Positions 47,731 through 55,942 of a stretch of DNA of 60,787 bases are shown piece after piece (position 1 is the first letter of the stretch; every line of letters begins with the position of its first letter). A model generated the notes under the pieces. It saw only the letters and a list, made by a program, of their open reading frames with translations, had not been told where the DNA came from and searched no databases. A program made the translations under genes and the position numbers. This DNA comes from Limnobacter sp. MED105 (GTDB lineage Bacteria; Pseudomonadota; Gammaproteobacteria; Burkholderiales; Burkholderiaceae_B). The stretch lies in contig NZ_ABCT01000016.1 of the NCBI RefSeq assembly GCF_000170915.1, forward strand, positions 1-60,787, written 5' to 3'.

Positions 47731-49323
47731 ATGATTCACACCAAACGCGCACTGGGCGGCGTATTTGTAGCGCCCCACCATTTGGCTGCACAGGCCGGCC
47801 GTGATGTATTGAAAGAAGGTGGCAATGCCGCGGAAGCCATGATCGCCGCTGCCGCTACCATCGCAGTGGTGTACCCGCACATGAACTCGATTGGTGGCGA
47901 CGGTTTCTGGCTGCTCAGCGAACCCGGCAAAGCGCCAGTGGGTATTGATGCCTGCGGAAAAGCTGCCGCAAAAGCCACGCGTGCTTTTTACACCGAGCAA
48001 GGGTTCGATGCCATTCCCAACCGCGGACCCTTGGCTGCACTCACCGCAGCAGGCACCGTGGGTGGCTGGATCAAGGCCCATGAAGTAGCCACGCAATGGG
48101 GTGGCAAGTTGCCATTGAACCGCTTGCTGAGCGATGCGGTGGTGCATGCACGCAATGGTGTGGCCGTTAGCAGCAGCCAGGAACGATTAACCCGCGTGAA
48201 GTTCGATGAGCTGTCAACTGCTCCCGGTTTTGCAGAGCATTTGCTGATGGATGGCCAAGTGCCTGTTGAAGGCAGTGTGTTGAAGCAAGGCGCTTTGGGC
48301 GACACCCTGGCGCGCATGGGCCAGGTAGGCTTGGACGATTTTTACCGCGGCGAACTGGCACAAGCCATGGCAGACGATTTGGCCCGCGTGGGCAGCCCAA
48401 TCAGCCTGGCTGATTTGAACAATCACCATGCGCAGTTTGTTACCCCCCTGCAAACCGAGCTGAACAACAGCACGATCTACAACATGACACCGCCCACGCA
48501 GGGCATGGCCTCGCTGATGATTCTGGGCATGTTCGACACACTGGGCGTGCAAGAAGCCGATGGATTTGATTACCTGCACGGCATGGTGGAAAGCACCAAG
48601 CAAGCCTTTCTGGTGCGCGACCGGTATTGCACAGACCCTGCTTACATGGCGGTGAACCCCAGCGATTTTCTGACCCGGGAAGCGCTGGCCGAACGTGCGA
48701 AAAAAATTGACATGAAACAGGCGCTCGCCTGGCCACAAGACCCCTGGCAAGGCGACACCATCTGGATGGGTTGCATTGACAGCGAAGGCCGCACAGCCAG
48801 CTTTATTCAAAGCGTGTTCTGGGAATTTGGATCAGGCGTGGTGTGCCCTTCAACCGGGGTGATGTGGCAAAACCGCGGCATCAGTTTTTCACTGAAAGAG
48901 GACGGGCTGCACCGGCTTGAGCCGGGCCGCAAACCCTTCCACACCCTGAACCCGGCCATGGCGCGGTTTAAAGACGGGCGCAGCATGGTGTACGGCACCA
49001 TGGGTGGTGAAGGTCAGCCGCAAACACAAGCTGCAGTGTTCAGCCGCTATGCACTATTCAATCAGCCATTGCAAACAGCGGTGACTGCACCGCGCTGGCT
49101 GCTGGGCCGCACCTGGGGTGAGCAAAGCACCACCTTGAAACTGGAAAGCCGATTTGATGAACAACTGGTTGCCCAACTGCGCGATGCAGGCCATGTACTG
49201 GAGGTGTTGCCAGAGGCCTTCAGCGACACCATGGGACATGCAGGTGCGGTGGTGCGCCACCCCAACGGCATGATGGAAGGGGCGGCCGACCCACGTTCGG
49301 ATGGATCAGTGGCGTGTGTTTGA
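47731..49323 (+). CDS. Gamma-glutamyltransferase-family Ntn hydrolase
   Basis: The 530-aa protein has the GGT pattern: GVFVAPHHLAAQAGRDVLKEGGNAAEAMIAAAATIAVVYPHMNSIGGDGF, then the maturation site GDTIWMGCIDSEG with the catalytic Thr, then MGGEGQPQTQAAVFSRY and GHAGAVVRHPNG. It would self-cleave at the Thr into large and small subunits. There is no signal peptide, so it should be cytoplasmic, unlike the periplasmic E. coli enzyme. The relatives that lack a signal include amidases acting on non-glutathione substrates. It is the last gene of the TRAP-TSUP operon, so it may act on the imported compound. Confidence 0.88.
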   Translation: MIHTKRALGGVFVAPHHLAAQAGRDVLKEGGNAAEAMIAAAATIAVVYPHMNSIGGDGFWLLSEPGKAPVGIDACGKAAAKATRAFYTEQGFDAIPNRGPLAALTAAGTVGGWIKAHEVATQWGGKLPLNRLLSDAVVHARNGVAVSSSQERLTRVKFDELSTAPGFAEHLLMDGQVPVEGSVLKQGALGDTLARMGQVGLDDFYRGELAQAMADDLARVGSPISLADLNNHHAQFVTPLQTELNNSTIYNMTPPTQGMASLMILGMFDTLGVQEADGFDYLHGMVESTKQAFLVRDRYCTDPAYMAVNPSDFLTREALAERAKKIDMKQALAWPQDPWQGDTIWMGCIDSEGRTASFIQSVFWEFGSGVVCPSTGVMWQNRGISFSLKEDGLHRLEPGRKPFHTLNPAMARFKDGRSMVYGTMGGEGQPQTQAAVFSRYALFNQPLQTAVTAPRWLLGRTWGEQSTTLKLESRFDEQLVAQLRDAGHVLEVLPEAFSDTMGHAGAVVRHPNGMMEGAADPRSDGSVACV

Positions 49324-49330
49324 TCTAGTT

Positions 49331-50248
49331 TTAAACGCCTTCGCTGATGCGTTTAAAATACGAGGTGTGCGCAGCAGTGCCTTCTGGCCATTGGCTTAGG
49401 AAGTGCTGCTGCCATGCAGCCTGGTCGAATTGAACGCGGACCTGTTCAACCCACACAGCATTCAGTTGTGTAGATTGAAAAACCAAAGCGCTGTCGTTCA
49501 GGCGGGTTGCTGAAATTCGAGTGAACAAACCGTTCAGGCTTCCGGGTTCACTGGCCATGCCTGCCGCACCATTGTTGCTGATCAAACCTGTTTGTCCGTT
49601 CGGCAGTGGCTCATGGTGAAACGCCGCACTGCACGTGTGGCTGCTGGCAAAAACATTCACTTGTGCTTTTTCAAACAGCGCTGCACGCCAGGGGGCTTCG
49701 TCAGCCCGATGCAAATGAGCAGGGTCGAAACGCCAGCCTGCCAATGAATCGCCATCGCCATGCACCACAGCCACCTTCAACGCGCCCACGCTGTAACGCG
49801 CAAAGAAAGGTTTCTGCAACAAGGCGCCCAGTAACTCAGGCTGTTGTTGCGCGCACCGCTTCAATTCGGTGTGAATGAAGTTAGATCGATCCACCACACC
49901 CTGGTCTACATTTTCGGGATATGCACAACCGCAATCGGCCACATCCAAAGGCTCGCCCAACTCGGCTTCCACATTGCCCAAAATACAATCGTGGTTCAAT
50001 ACACGCTGGTTGATGTGCTCAAAATCTTCAGGCGATTTATTGAACCAGTTGAAGTCGCCATTGAAACAAATACGAACTTTACCCGGCTCACGTGCAGCGA
50101 GATTCTCGATGGCTTCCAACGCAAAAACGTTGCCATACAAACCGCCCACCACGTACAACACATCGCAAGGTGTTGCGGGCACCTCAGCAATTTTGGCTGC
50201 GCCATACTGGTATCGAATGGGGCAACTGCGCCCCGCCTTTTCAGTCAT
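49331..50248 (-). CDS. Calcineurin-like phosphoesterase with altered metal motifs
   Basis: The 305-aa protein follows the metallophosphoesterase layout: YVVGGLYGNVFALEAIENL (30-50), CFNGDFNWFN (61-70), ILGNVEAEL (89-97), AVVHGDGDS (160-168) and VFASSHTC (199-206). The DxH of motif 1 reads GGLYGN, GNHD reads GNVE, and the final GHTH reads SSHTC. So most of the usual metal ligands are altered, while GD, HGD and one SHT His stay. It could be a variant enzyme or non-catalytic. It follows phnC by 3 nt and ends the phosphonate importer operon. Confidence 0.7.
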   Translation of the reverse strand: MTEKAGRSCPIRYQYGAAKIAEVPATPCDVLYVVGGLYGNVFALEAIENLAAREPGKVRICFNGDFNWFNKSPEDFEHINQRVLNHDCILGNVEAELGEPLDVADCGCAYPENVDQGVVDRSNFIHTELKRCAQQQPELLGALLQKPFFARYSVGALKVAVVHGDGDSLAGWRFDPAHLHRADEAPWRAALFEKAQVNVFASSHTCSAAFHHEPLPNGQTGLISNNGAAGMASEPGSLNGLFTRISATRLNDSALVFQSTQLNAVWVEQVRVQFDQAAWQQHFLSQWPEGTAAHTSYFKRISEGV

Positions 50249-50251
50249 GTT

Positions 50252-50989
50252 TCACTCGTACAAATGATCAAGTTGCGCTTGCGTCAATTCATGGCTGGCA
50301 CAATCCAGCACCACCTCGCCGGCTTTCAGGCCAATCACACGGTGGCTGAGCATGGGCACCAGGCTCACATTGTGAACCACGGTAATCAAGGTGGAGTTTT
50401 CGGTGGCTTTCACCAGCAATTCACACACCTCATCAGCAGCGGTAGGGTCGAGTGCCGCAGTGGGCTCATCGGCCAACACCAGTTCAGGTTGCTGCATCAA
50501 CATGCGGGCAATCGCCACTTTTTGACGCTCGCCACCTGAAAGTTTGTCCGCGCGTTTTTCAGACAGGTGCGCCATGCCAACGGCTTTCAATGCCGCTTGC
50601 GCGCGCTGCGTTTCCTCAGTGGTAAAAATTCTTGCCCAACTGCGCAAACGCGGCATGCGGGCCAAACCACCCACCAGTACATTTTCCATGGCGCTTAGCC
50701 GTGCAACCAAATGCAGGCCCTGCAACACCTGGCCCACTTGTGCGCGCACAGGGCGCAAATCGCGTTCGCGACGCAAAGGAAACACAGTGTGCTGGTTCAC
50801 CACAATGTGGCCGGCCGTGGGTTTTACAAACCCGTTCAAGCAACGCAACAGCGTGGACTTTCCCGCGCCGTTTCGCCCAAGAATAGCCACTTTTTCGCCG
50901 CGTGCAATTTGAAGTGATTCCACTTTCAAAATGCGTCGCCCGGCAATCACCATTTCCAGGTTTTGAATGTCGATGATGTTGCTGCTCAT
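50252..50989 (-). CDS. phnC: Phosphonate/phosphite ABC transporter ATP-binding protein
   Basis: The 245-aa ATPase shows Walker A GRNGAGKST, signature LSGGERQKVAIARML, Walker B LVLADEPTAALD and the H-loop VVHNVSL. It energises uptake with the PhnE permease, which it follows with a 4-nt overlap. The substrate class is taken from the PhnD-type binding protein of the same operon. Confidence 0.9.
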   Translation of the reverse strand: MSSNIIDIQNLEMVIAGRRILKVESLQIARGEKVAILGRNGAGKSTLLRCLNGFVKPTAGHIVVNQHTVFPLRRERDLRPVRAQVGQVLQGLHLVARLSAMENVLVGGLARMPRLRSWARIFTTEETQRAQAALKAVGMAHLSEKRADKLSGGERQKVAIARMLMQQPELVLADEPTAALDPTAADEVCELLVKATENSTLITVVHNVSLVPMLSHRVIGLKAGEVVLDCASHELTQAQLDHLYE

Positions 50990-51867
50990 AACAAAGCCGT
51001 CCGGATTCGGCGGCTAATTGCATCAAATGCAGTCACCATCAACACCACCACGATCAAGATGCTCGACAAGCGACCCCATTGAAACAGCGCCACTGCCTCT
51101 GAAATCAGCAAGCCCAAACCACCGGCGCCAATAATGCCGAGAATGGTTGAATCGCGAATATTGTATTCCCACAGGTACAAGTGGCTGCTCACCCACTGCG
51201 GCAACACATTGGGCCACACCGACCAGAAGAAGGTTTGTGAAGGGCTTGCGCCCACGCCCTTCACAGCCTCAATCGAGGCCATGTCCAGTGTTTCTATCGA
51301 TTCTGCAAACAGCTTGCCGTAAGTACCCAGACTGTGAAAAGCAATGGCCAGAATACCCGCTGTGGGGCCAAGGCCCACAATGCCGACCAACACCAGACCA
51401 AACACCAAGGTGTGAATGGATCGGGAAGTATCCAGCACCAGTCGCGAAAGCGCAGTCAGCAGGCGTGGTGCCTTGATATTTTTTGCACTGAGCACACCAA
51501 ATGGCAAAGCCAGAATGGCGCCCAGCAAAGAGCCCAAAGTGGCAATTTTGAATGTGGTCCAGGTGGCAAAACCCAGTTGCACCAACCACTGTTGTTCAAC
51601 TTCCTGCCGGTTCTCGGTGCGCAGCACTGTGCCGTCATCACTTTTGTATTCATAGGCCGGATCGCCCAGCCACACATCCAGAAAACTGGGGCGTGCAAAC
51701 TCAGTGGCTGTTTTAATGAAGTTGGCCACTGGGTTGCGGCCCATGGACAAATCGCCCGCTGTGGCCAGGCTGTACACGCAGCCAAACACAATGAGCGCAT
51801 ACAAAAAGACCAGCCCGAAAAAACCGAGCCGGCCTTTCAAGCGCAACTTGAACTGCATCCAATTCAT
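50986..51867 (-). CDS. phnE: Phosphonate/phosphite ABC transporter permease
   Basis: The 293-aa inner-membrane protein has about six helices, a periplasmic segment (about 60-95) and the permease EAA loop (ETLDMASIEAVKGVGASPSQTFFWSVWPNVLPQW). It pairs with PhnC (4-nt overlap) and lies 18 nt after phnD. The family is firm; the ligand is inferred. Confidence 0.9.
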   Translation of the reverse strand: MNWMQFKLRLKGRLGFFGLVFLYALIVFGCVYSLATAGDLSMGRNPVANFIKTATEFARPSFLDVWLGDPAYEYKSDDGTVLRTENRQEVEQQWLVQLGFATWTTFKIATLGSLLGAILALPFGVLSAKNIKAPRLLTALSRLVLDTSRSIHTLVFGLVLVGIVGLGPTAGILAIAFHSLGTYGKLFAESIETLDMASIEAVKGVGASPSQTFFWSVWPNVLPQWVSSHLYLWEYNIRDSTILGIIGAGGLGLLISEAVALFQWGRLSSILIVVVLMVTAFDAISRRIRTALL

Positions 51868-51885
51868 GGTGGTTAAGCAGCCCTC

Positions 51886-52752
51886 TTACTTGGGCTGCAA
51901 ACGGCCAGTGGCCAGGCCTGCATCACGAATTGGCTTGTAATAGCTGTTGTCTTTTTTTGCAAAACCGGTGTAACGCGGTGGCAGCAAATTGGGCTGGTTT
52001 TTCAGTTCAGCACCAATGCCAAGCAAAGCCTCTTGCAACTTCGCCACAAACGCTTTGTCTTCAAACAACTTGCTGCTGACTGCAAATGCATCGTTGGGCA
52101 GGGGGTCGGAAGTCCAGATGATTTTCGAATCTTCCGCCTTGATCAAACCATCGGCGATCATGGCATCGCGGTTGCGGTTGTAATCTGCACCTGCATCAAT
52201 TGCGCCCTGGGTGACCTGGGTTTGAATGGCTTGGTGGCTAGTGTTGATCACCTTGGAAAAATACGTGTCGGGGTTGATGCCCTGCTTCTGGAAATAGTGG
52301 AAAGGAATGAGGTAACCCGATGTTGAGCCCTTGTCGCCAAACGCAAAGGTTTTGCCTTTCAAGTCGGCCATGCTTTTGATGCCGCTTTTCGGGTTAGTCA
52401 CCATGATGCCAAAATACTCTGGCTTGCCTTCGTACTCGATGGTGGCCACTGCCTGTGCTTTGGCTTCATTGTTGGCCAACACATAGCCCCATGGACCCAT
52501 CAGCGCAATGTCGGTTTCACCATTGGCCAGCGACTTCGCCAAGCCTTCCCAGCTGCTCACGGTGCGCAGCTTCACGGGTTTGCCAAGTTTCTTTTCCAGG
52601 TATTGCGCCAAAGGTGTGTACGTGGCGTCGTTTTTGTCTTTGTCGGGCTGGTACAAGCCAACACCAAATTGAATCACCTCTTGGGCAAGCGCAGGCGTTG
52701 AAACAAGGGCAAAGCTGAAAGCGCCGATCAGGGCTTTGGTCAACAAACGCAT
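51886..52752 (-). CDS. phnD: Phosphonate/phosphite ABC transporter binding protein
   Basis: The 288-aa product has a Sec signal (cleaved near ALAQ) and PhnD landmarks: GETDIALMGPWGYVLA, FAFGDKGSTSGYLIP and the loop NTSHQAIQTQVTQGAIDAGADYN. The GDKGSTSGYL motif forms the oxyanion pocket for phosphonate or phosphite. The ATG at 52752 removes an unlikely 17-residue TTG-started extension. The operon is phnD-phnE-phnC plus a phosphoesterase; no C-P lyase or phosphonatase gene is in the window. Confidence 0.9.
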   Translation of the reverse strand: MRLLTKALIGAFSFALVSTPALAQEVIQFGVGLYQPDKDKNDATYTPLAQYLEKKLGKPVKLRTVSSWEGLAKSLANGETDIALMGPWGYVLANNEAKAQAVATIEYEGKPEYFGIMVTNPKSGIKSMADLKGKTFAFGDKGSTSGYLIPFHYFQKQGINPDTYFSKVINTSHQAIQTQVTQGAIDAGADYNRNRDAMIADGLIKAEDSKIIWTSDPLPNDAFAVSSKLFEDKAFVAKLQEALLGIGAELKNQPNLLPPRYTGFAKKDNSYYKPIRDAGLATGRLQPK

Positions 52753-52868
52753 GGTCAGGTTCCGTAATGAAATTGGATAATTGGAATAAAACGAAATTCT
52801 CAACGTTTATTACGCTAAACAAGCAACAAAGGTTACAGGAATTTGAATTGAATTCGAGGGGGATTGTT

Positions 52869-52889
52869 GCGCCAGTTGCGCACTGGCGC
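52869..52889 (-). terminator. GC-rich hairpin after the DedA-rhodanese gene
   Basis: GCGCCAGT, a 5-nt loop and ACTGGCGC form a perfect 8-bp stem that begins right after the DedA-rhodanese stop codon. There is no T tract, so it is an atypical terminator or mRNA-end stabiliser that separates this gene from phnD. Confidence 0.55.
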
Positions 52890-53792
52890 TTAATTCAGTC
52901 GCTTGCTGGCCAGCCAGGCCTCATAACCACCTTCCATGGCCTTGGCCTGCCTGTAACCCTGCTTGCGCAAAAGGCCCGCCACATGGGCTGCACTGACATC
53001 ATCGGGGCAGGCACACATGGTGACAATGACATCGGTTTTTGGCCAGGCGCGGGCTGCAGCCAGGGCACTTTCCGCATTCGCGGGCAACCAACCCGCCAAT
53101 GGCTCGGCTTCTTGCACCATGGCGGGTCGCAAATCGACCAGGCGCAGGTTGGACTGCCCTGCCTTCACCAAAGCCAGAACCTCTGCGGCCGGCATTTTGG
53201 GAAGTTTCAAACGTGCCTGAAATGCATCACGCCGTGCCAGTTTCCACATCAACCAAAAAGCACAAATGAGCGCGGCAACCACGCCGACGATAAACAAGTT
53301 GTCTTGCAGCGCTGCATAAATAGCGTTGACCTGGTCTTTGAACAACCAGCCTGCCAGCAAAGCTGCCATGGCCCATAAAAACGCGCCCAGGGCCGACGCT
53401 ATGGTGAAGCTGAGAATGGACATTTTAACGGCCCCGGCAATGGGGGGCGCCACCGTGGAAAATCCAGGAATAAACTTGGCCACCACCAGGGACCAAGGCC
53501 CCCACACGCGGAAACGCGATTCGGTTTGACTGACACATGATTCAGGATTGATGGACAACTTGCACAGCACCGACAACACCCGATAACCGTAATACCGGCC
53601 GGCGATATACCAAGCCCAATCGGCGATCAGCGACGCCGAAGTTGCAACCACAGCCAGCAAAAAAATACCCGACCACTGACCCGACAAACTGGCGGACAAA
53701 ATCATGGTGGGTACAGCAGGCACGGGGGCACCCAACTGCTGCAACAGCACGTTGAAAAAAACCAGAACTTCTGTGGTTTCAAACAAAGACAT
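52890..53792 (-). CDS. DedA-family membrane protein fused to a rhodanese domain
   Basis: The 300-aa protein is a two-domain fusion. The DedA part (about 1-190) has the features GAPVPAVPTMILSA, ADWAWYIAGRYYGYRVL, SRFRVWGPWSLVVAKFIPGFSTVAPPIAGA and several membrane helices. The cytoplasmic rhodanese part (about 205-300) has LRLVDLRPAMVQEAEPLAGWLPAN and the loop VIVTMCACPDDVSA, with a catalytic Cys. DedA proteins handle membrane lipids and proton-linked traffic; the rhodanese may transfer sulfur or bind another thiol. The ATG at 53792 is preferred over a TTG 15 nt upstream. Confidence 0.88.
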   Translation of the reverse strand: MSLFETTEVLVFFNVLLQQLGAPVPAVPTMILSASLSGQWSGIFLLAVVATSASLIADWAWYIAGRYYGYRVLSVLCKLSINPESCVSQTESRFRVWGPWSLVVAKFIPGFSTVAPPIAGAVKMSILSFTIASALGAFLWAMAALLAGWLFKDQVNAIYAALQDNLFIVGVVAALICAFWLMWKLARRDAFQARLKLPKMPAAEVLALVKAGQSNLRLVDLRPAMVQEAEPLAGWLPANAESALAAARAWPKTDVIVTMCACPDDVSAAHVAGLLRKQGYRQAKAMEGGYEAWLASKRLN

Positions 53793-53974
53793 GGTGGGTA
53801 CCGCCAAAAACTGCCCGGCAAGAATAATGCGCGAATTGCAGATAGCGACATCATAAGCATTTTCCAGCGACTGCTGCCGGGTTTAGAGGAAGCACTCGGG
53901 CAATCCGTCTACTTCAAGTCACAAAGTGTTGTTACCCTGACACTTCCGGTTTACAACATGAAGGAGTACACACC

Positions 53975-54259
53975 ATGGCAGACCTCGAACATTACAAGGC
54001 CAAACTGAACGCCCAATTGGACGAGTGGAAAGCAGACCTGGACAAACTGAAGGCCAAAGCCGACGGCAAGTCAGCAGACGCCAAAAAGGAATTGAACGAA
54101 TCCATCGACGCACTGGAGGCCAAGCTGGCTCAAGGTCGTTCGAAACTTGAAGAACTCAAGGGCGCCAGCGCTGAGGCCTTCGAGAGTTTAAAAGAAGGTG
54201 CCAACAGCGCCTGGGACAATATCAAAGAGGCCTTCGACAAGGCCAAGTCCAAGTTCTAA
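53975..54259 (+). CDS. Small amphipathic helical protein
   Basis: The 94-aa product is rich in Lys, Glu, Ala and Leu, with an apolipoprotein- or LEA-like helix throughout (LNAQLDEWKADLDKLKAKAD..., LEAKLAQGRSKLEELKGASAEAF). There is no signal peptide. AAGGAG precedes the ATG. It is monocistronic and converges on the ceramidase-like gene. A protein-stabilising or lipid-associated role is plausible but not shown. Confidence 0.7.
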   Translation: MADLEHYKAKLNAQLDEWKADLDKLKAKADGKSADAKKELNESIDALEAKLAQGRSKLEELKGASAEAFESLKEGANSAWDNIKEAFDKAKSKF

Positions 54260-54272
54260 AACACCACACGGC

Positions 54273-55868
54273 TTACTGCGCAAACAGCGGATCGTAAGCC
54301 TGCAAGTTCAGCGCTGGGGTTGTCAAAGGCCCCAGCGACACGGTTTCTTCATAAAAAGACTGGCATTCAAACAAACCATTGCCAAATTCATCTTCAGTCA
54401 AAATATAGCCCAGCGAATTGTGCGTCAGGCCCAGCAGCATCATGGGGGTTTGGCTTCGCGCACGAATAGTGTCGGCCATGCCCTTCGAACCCTCGCCCGG
54501 AATAGTCACCAATTCAAGCGCCTTGCCTTCGCCCTGCCCCAGCTGAATTCGACTGACTGGCGTTTCCGCATACAAAGCCACTTGAGGAAAGTTTTCGTAG
54601 CCAGGAATATTGGCGGCCAGTTCTTCGCCCAACGGTGTGAAGTTGTAATAGCCGTTAAAGCTGCGCAAGCCACCCGCCCCAACAAACAAAGGGTTGGTCA
54701 CTGGCAAAAAGGCATTGGCATGCGCAACCTGCAAACCGCCCTCTACCTTTTTGCGCTGACTTAAAACATTCATGGCGGCTTGAGCCACTGCCACGCCCAT
54801 GGCATTGGCTTTCTCATAGGGGTCTTCCGCGGCAGGTGCGCGTGGCGAAGAATCGGCAATTGCGCCGTTGTAAAACAGCACGGTGGAATCGAAATTTCGC
54901 TCAAGCAGACGCAGCGCCCCGCCCACCCAGTCAGTGTGCACCAAGCGGTTACTGGAACCCAGCACAGTGGGGTGTGCCGAATAGTTCAACAACGACCCCA
55001 ACACCTCTCCGCGCGCAGTCCGGGCTTGCAACAAGGTGAGTGTGGGGTCGGGCATGCGGGAGTCATCCGGGTCGCAGCGGCGAAAGTTGTTCAAGCGCGC
55101 TTCGCCTTCCAGCACTGTTTGGGCAAAATCCACATACGCCGGCTCAAGCCTGGCCACCGCTTCGGCAGCGGCTTGGGCAGCCAGTTGGTACAAACCTCCT
55201 TTCAAGGCAGGGTCACAGGCTTGCGCAGGATCCGCCTGTTCGCAATTCAACCAACTGGCAGGTACACCACCCCACAGGCCTTGCAAGTCGGCCGAAGAAT
55301 GGGAATGGGTTTGTGCAAACAGCACATTGTTGGGCGGCACATTGGCAGCTTGCGCAACTGCCGCTTTCAATTTGTTTTGAATGACATTGCCTGCACCAAT
55401 GGCATCCATGGTGACGAATACCAGGCGATTCACCGGCTCCGCCTGGCTCTCGAGTACAAACACACGCACAAAAGTGCCATCACCGATTCCGTTGGCAGGA
55501 GGACCACCAATATCAAAGTTCACCACGTCTTCAGGACCATCGAATGCGAATCCGCCGTAACCACCCAGGTTGAATTGCTGCAGCTTTCCAATGATCGGCG
55601 TGTTGCTGGTCACCACACCCTGAATTTGTGCAGGAGTGGGATCTATATTTCGCTTCGCCGACGCTGCACGAAACTGCGAAGTATCGAGCAAATTTGGATT
55701 GCCACCGCCGCCATTGCCACCACCGTTTCCGGGAGGCGGATCAACAATCACGGGCGGATCGTTTTCACTGACACCCGTGCGGGATGCAGTGACTGAATTG
55801 TTGTCAGAGTTCAAACAAGCCGACAGCAAAAGGCTGACAAACACCACATTCCATTGAAGCATTTTCAT
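54273..55868 (-). CDS. Ceramidase-like secreted lipoprotein
   Basis: The 531-aa lipoprotein has a signal ending in LSAC and a Gly/Pro linker. It resembles the N-terminal catalytic domain of neutral/alkaline ceramidase: VFVTMDAIGAGN, FAQTHSHSSADLQGLWG with the His pair, and LNYSAHPTVLGSSNRLVHTDWVGG with two more His and an Asp for Zn. Family members split sphingolipid amides to sphingosine and fatty acid. The usual immunoglobulin-like C-terminal domain is short or missing. It follows the large hydrolase-like gene by 29 nt (55869-55897). Confidence 0.78.
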   Translation of the reverse strand: MKMLQWNVVFVSLLLSACLNSDNNSVTASRTGVSENDPPVIVDPPPGNGGGNGGGGNPNLLDTSQFRAASAKRNIDPTPAQIQGVVTSNTPIIGKLQQFNLGGYGGFAFDGPEDVVNFDIGGPPANGIGDGTFVRVFVLESQAEPVNRLVFVTMDAIGAGNVIQNKLKAAVAQAANVPPNNVLFAQTHSHSSADLQGLWGGVPASWLNCEQADPAQACDPALKGGLYQLAAQAAAEAVARLEPAYVDFAQTVLEGEARLNNFRRCDPDDSRMPDPTLTLLQARTARGEVLGSLLNYSAHPTVLGSSNRLVHTDWVGGALRLLERNFDSTVLFYNGAIADSSPRAPAAEDPYEKANAMGVAVAQAAMNVLSQRKKVEGGLQVAHANAFLPVTNPLFVGAGGLRSFNGYYNFTPLGEELAANIPGYENFPQVALYAETPVSRIQLGQGEGKALELVTIPGEGSKGMADTIRARSQTPMMLLGLTHNSLGYILTEDEFGNGLFECQSFYEETVSLGPLTTPALNLQAYDPLFAQ

Positions 55869-55886
55869 CGACGTGTACTCCTCATT

Positions 55887-55942
55887 TCAATGCGGGATTA
55901 AAGCCGCGTGACGCTCAATGCGGGATTAAAGCCGCGTGACGC
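55887..55942. repeat. Exact 28-bp tandem duplication at the 3' end of a gene
   Basis: Two identical 28-bp units (55887-55914 and 55915-55942; each begins TCAATGCGGG and ends CGCGTGACGC) are adjacent. As 28 is not a multiple of three, the second copy is read in a shifted frame, which alters the C-terminus of the upstream gene. See the finding on this point. Confidence 0.97.
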
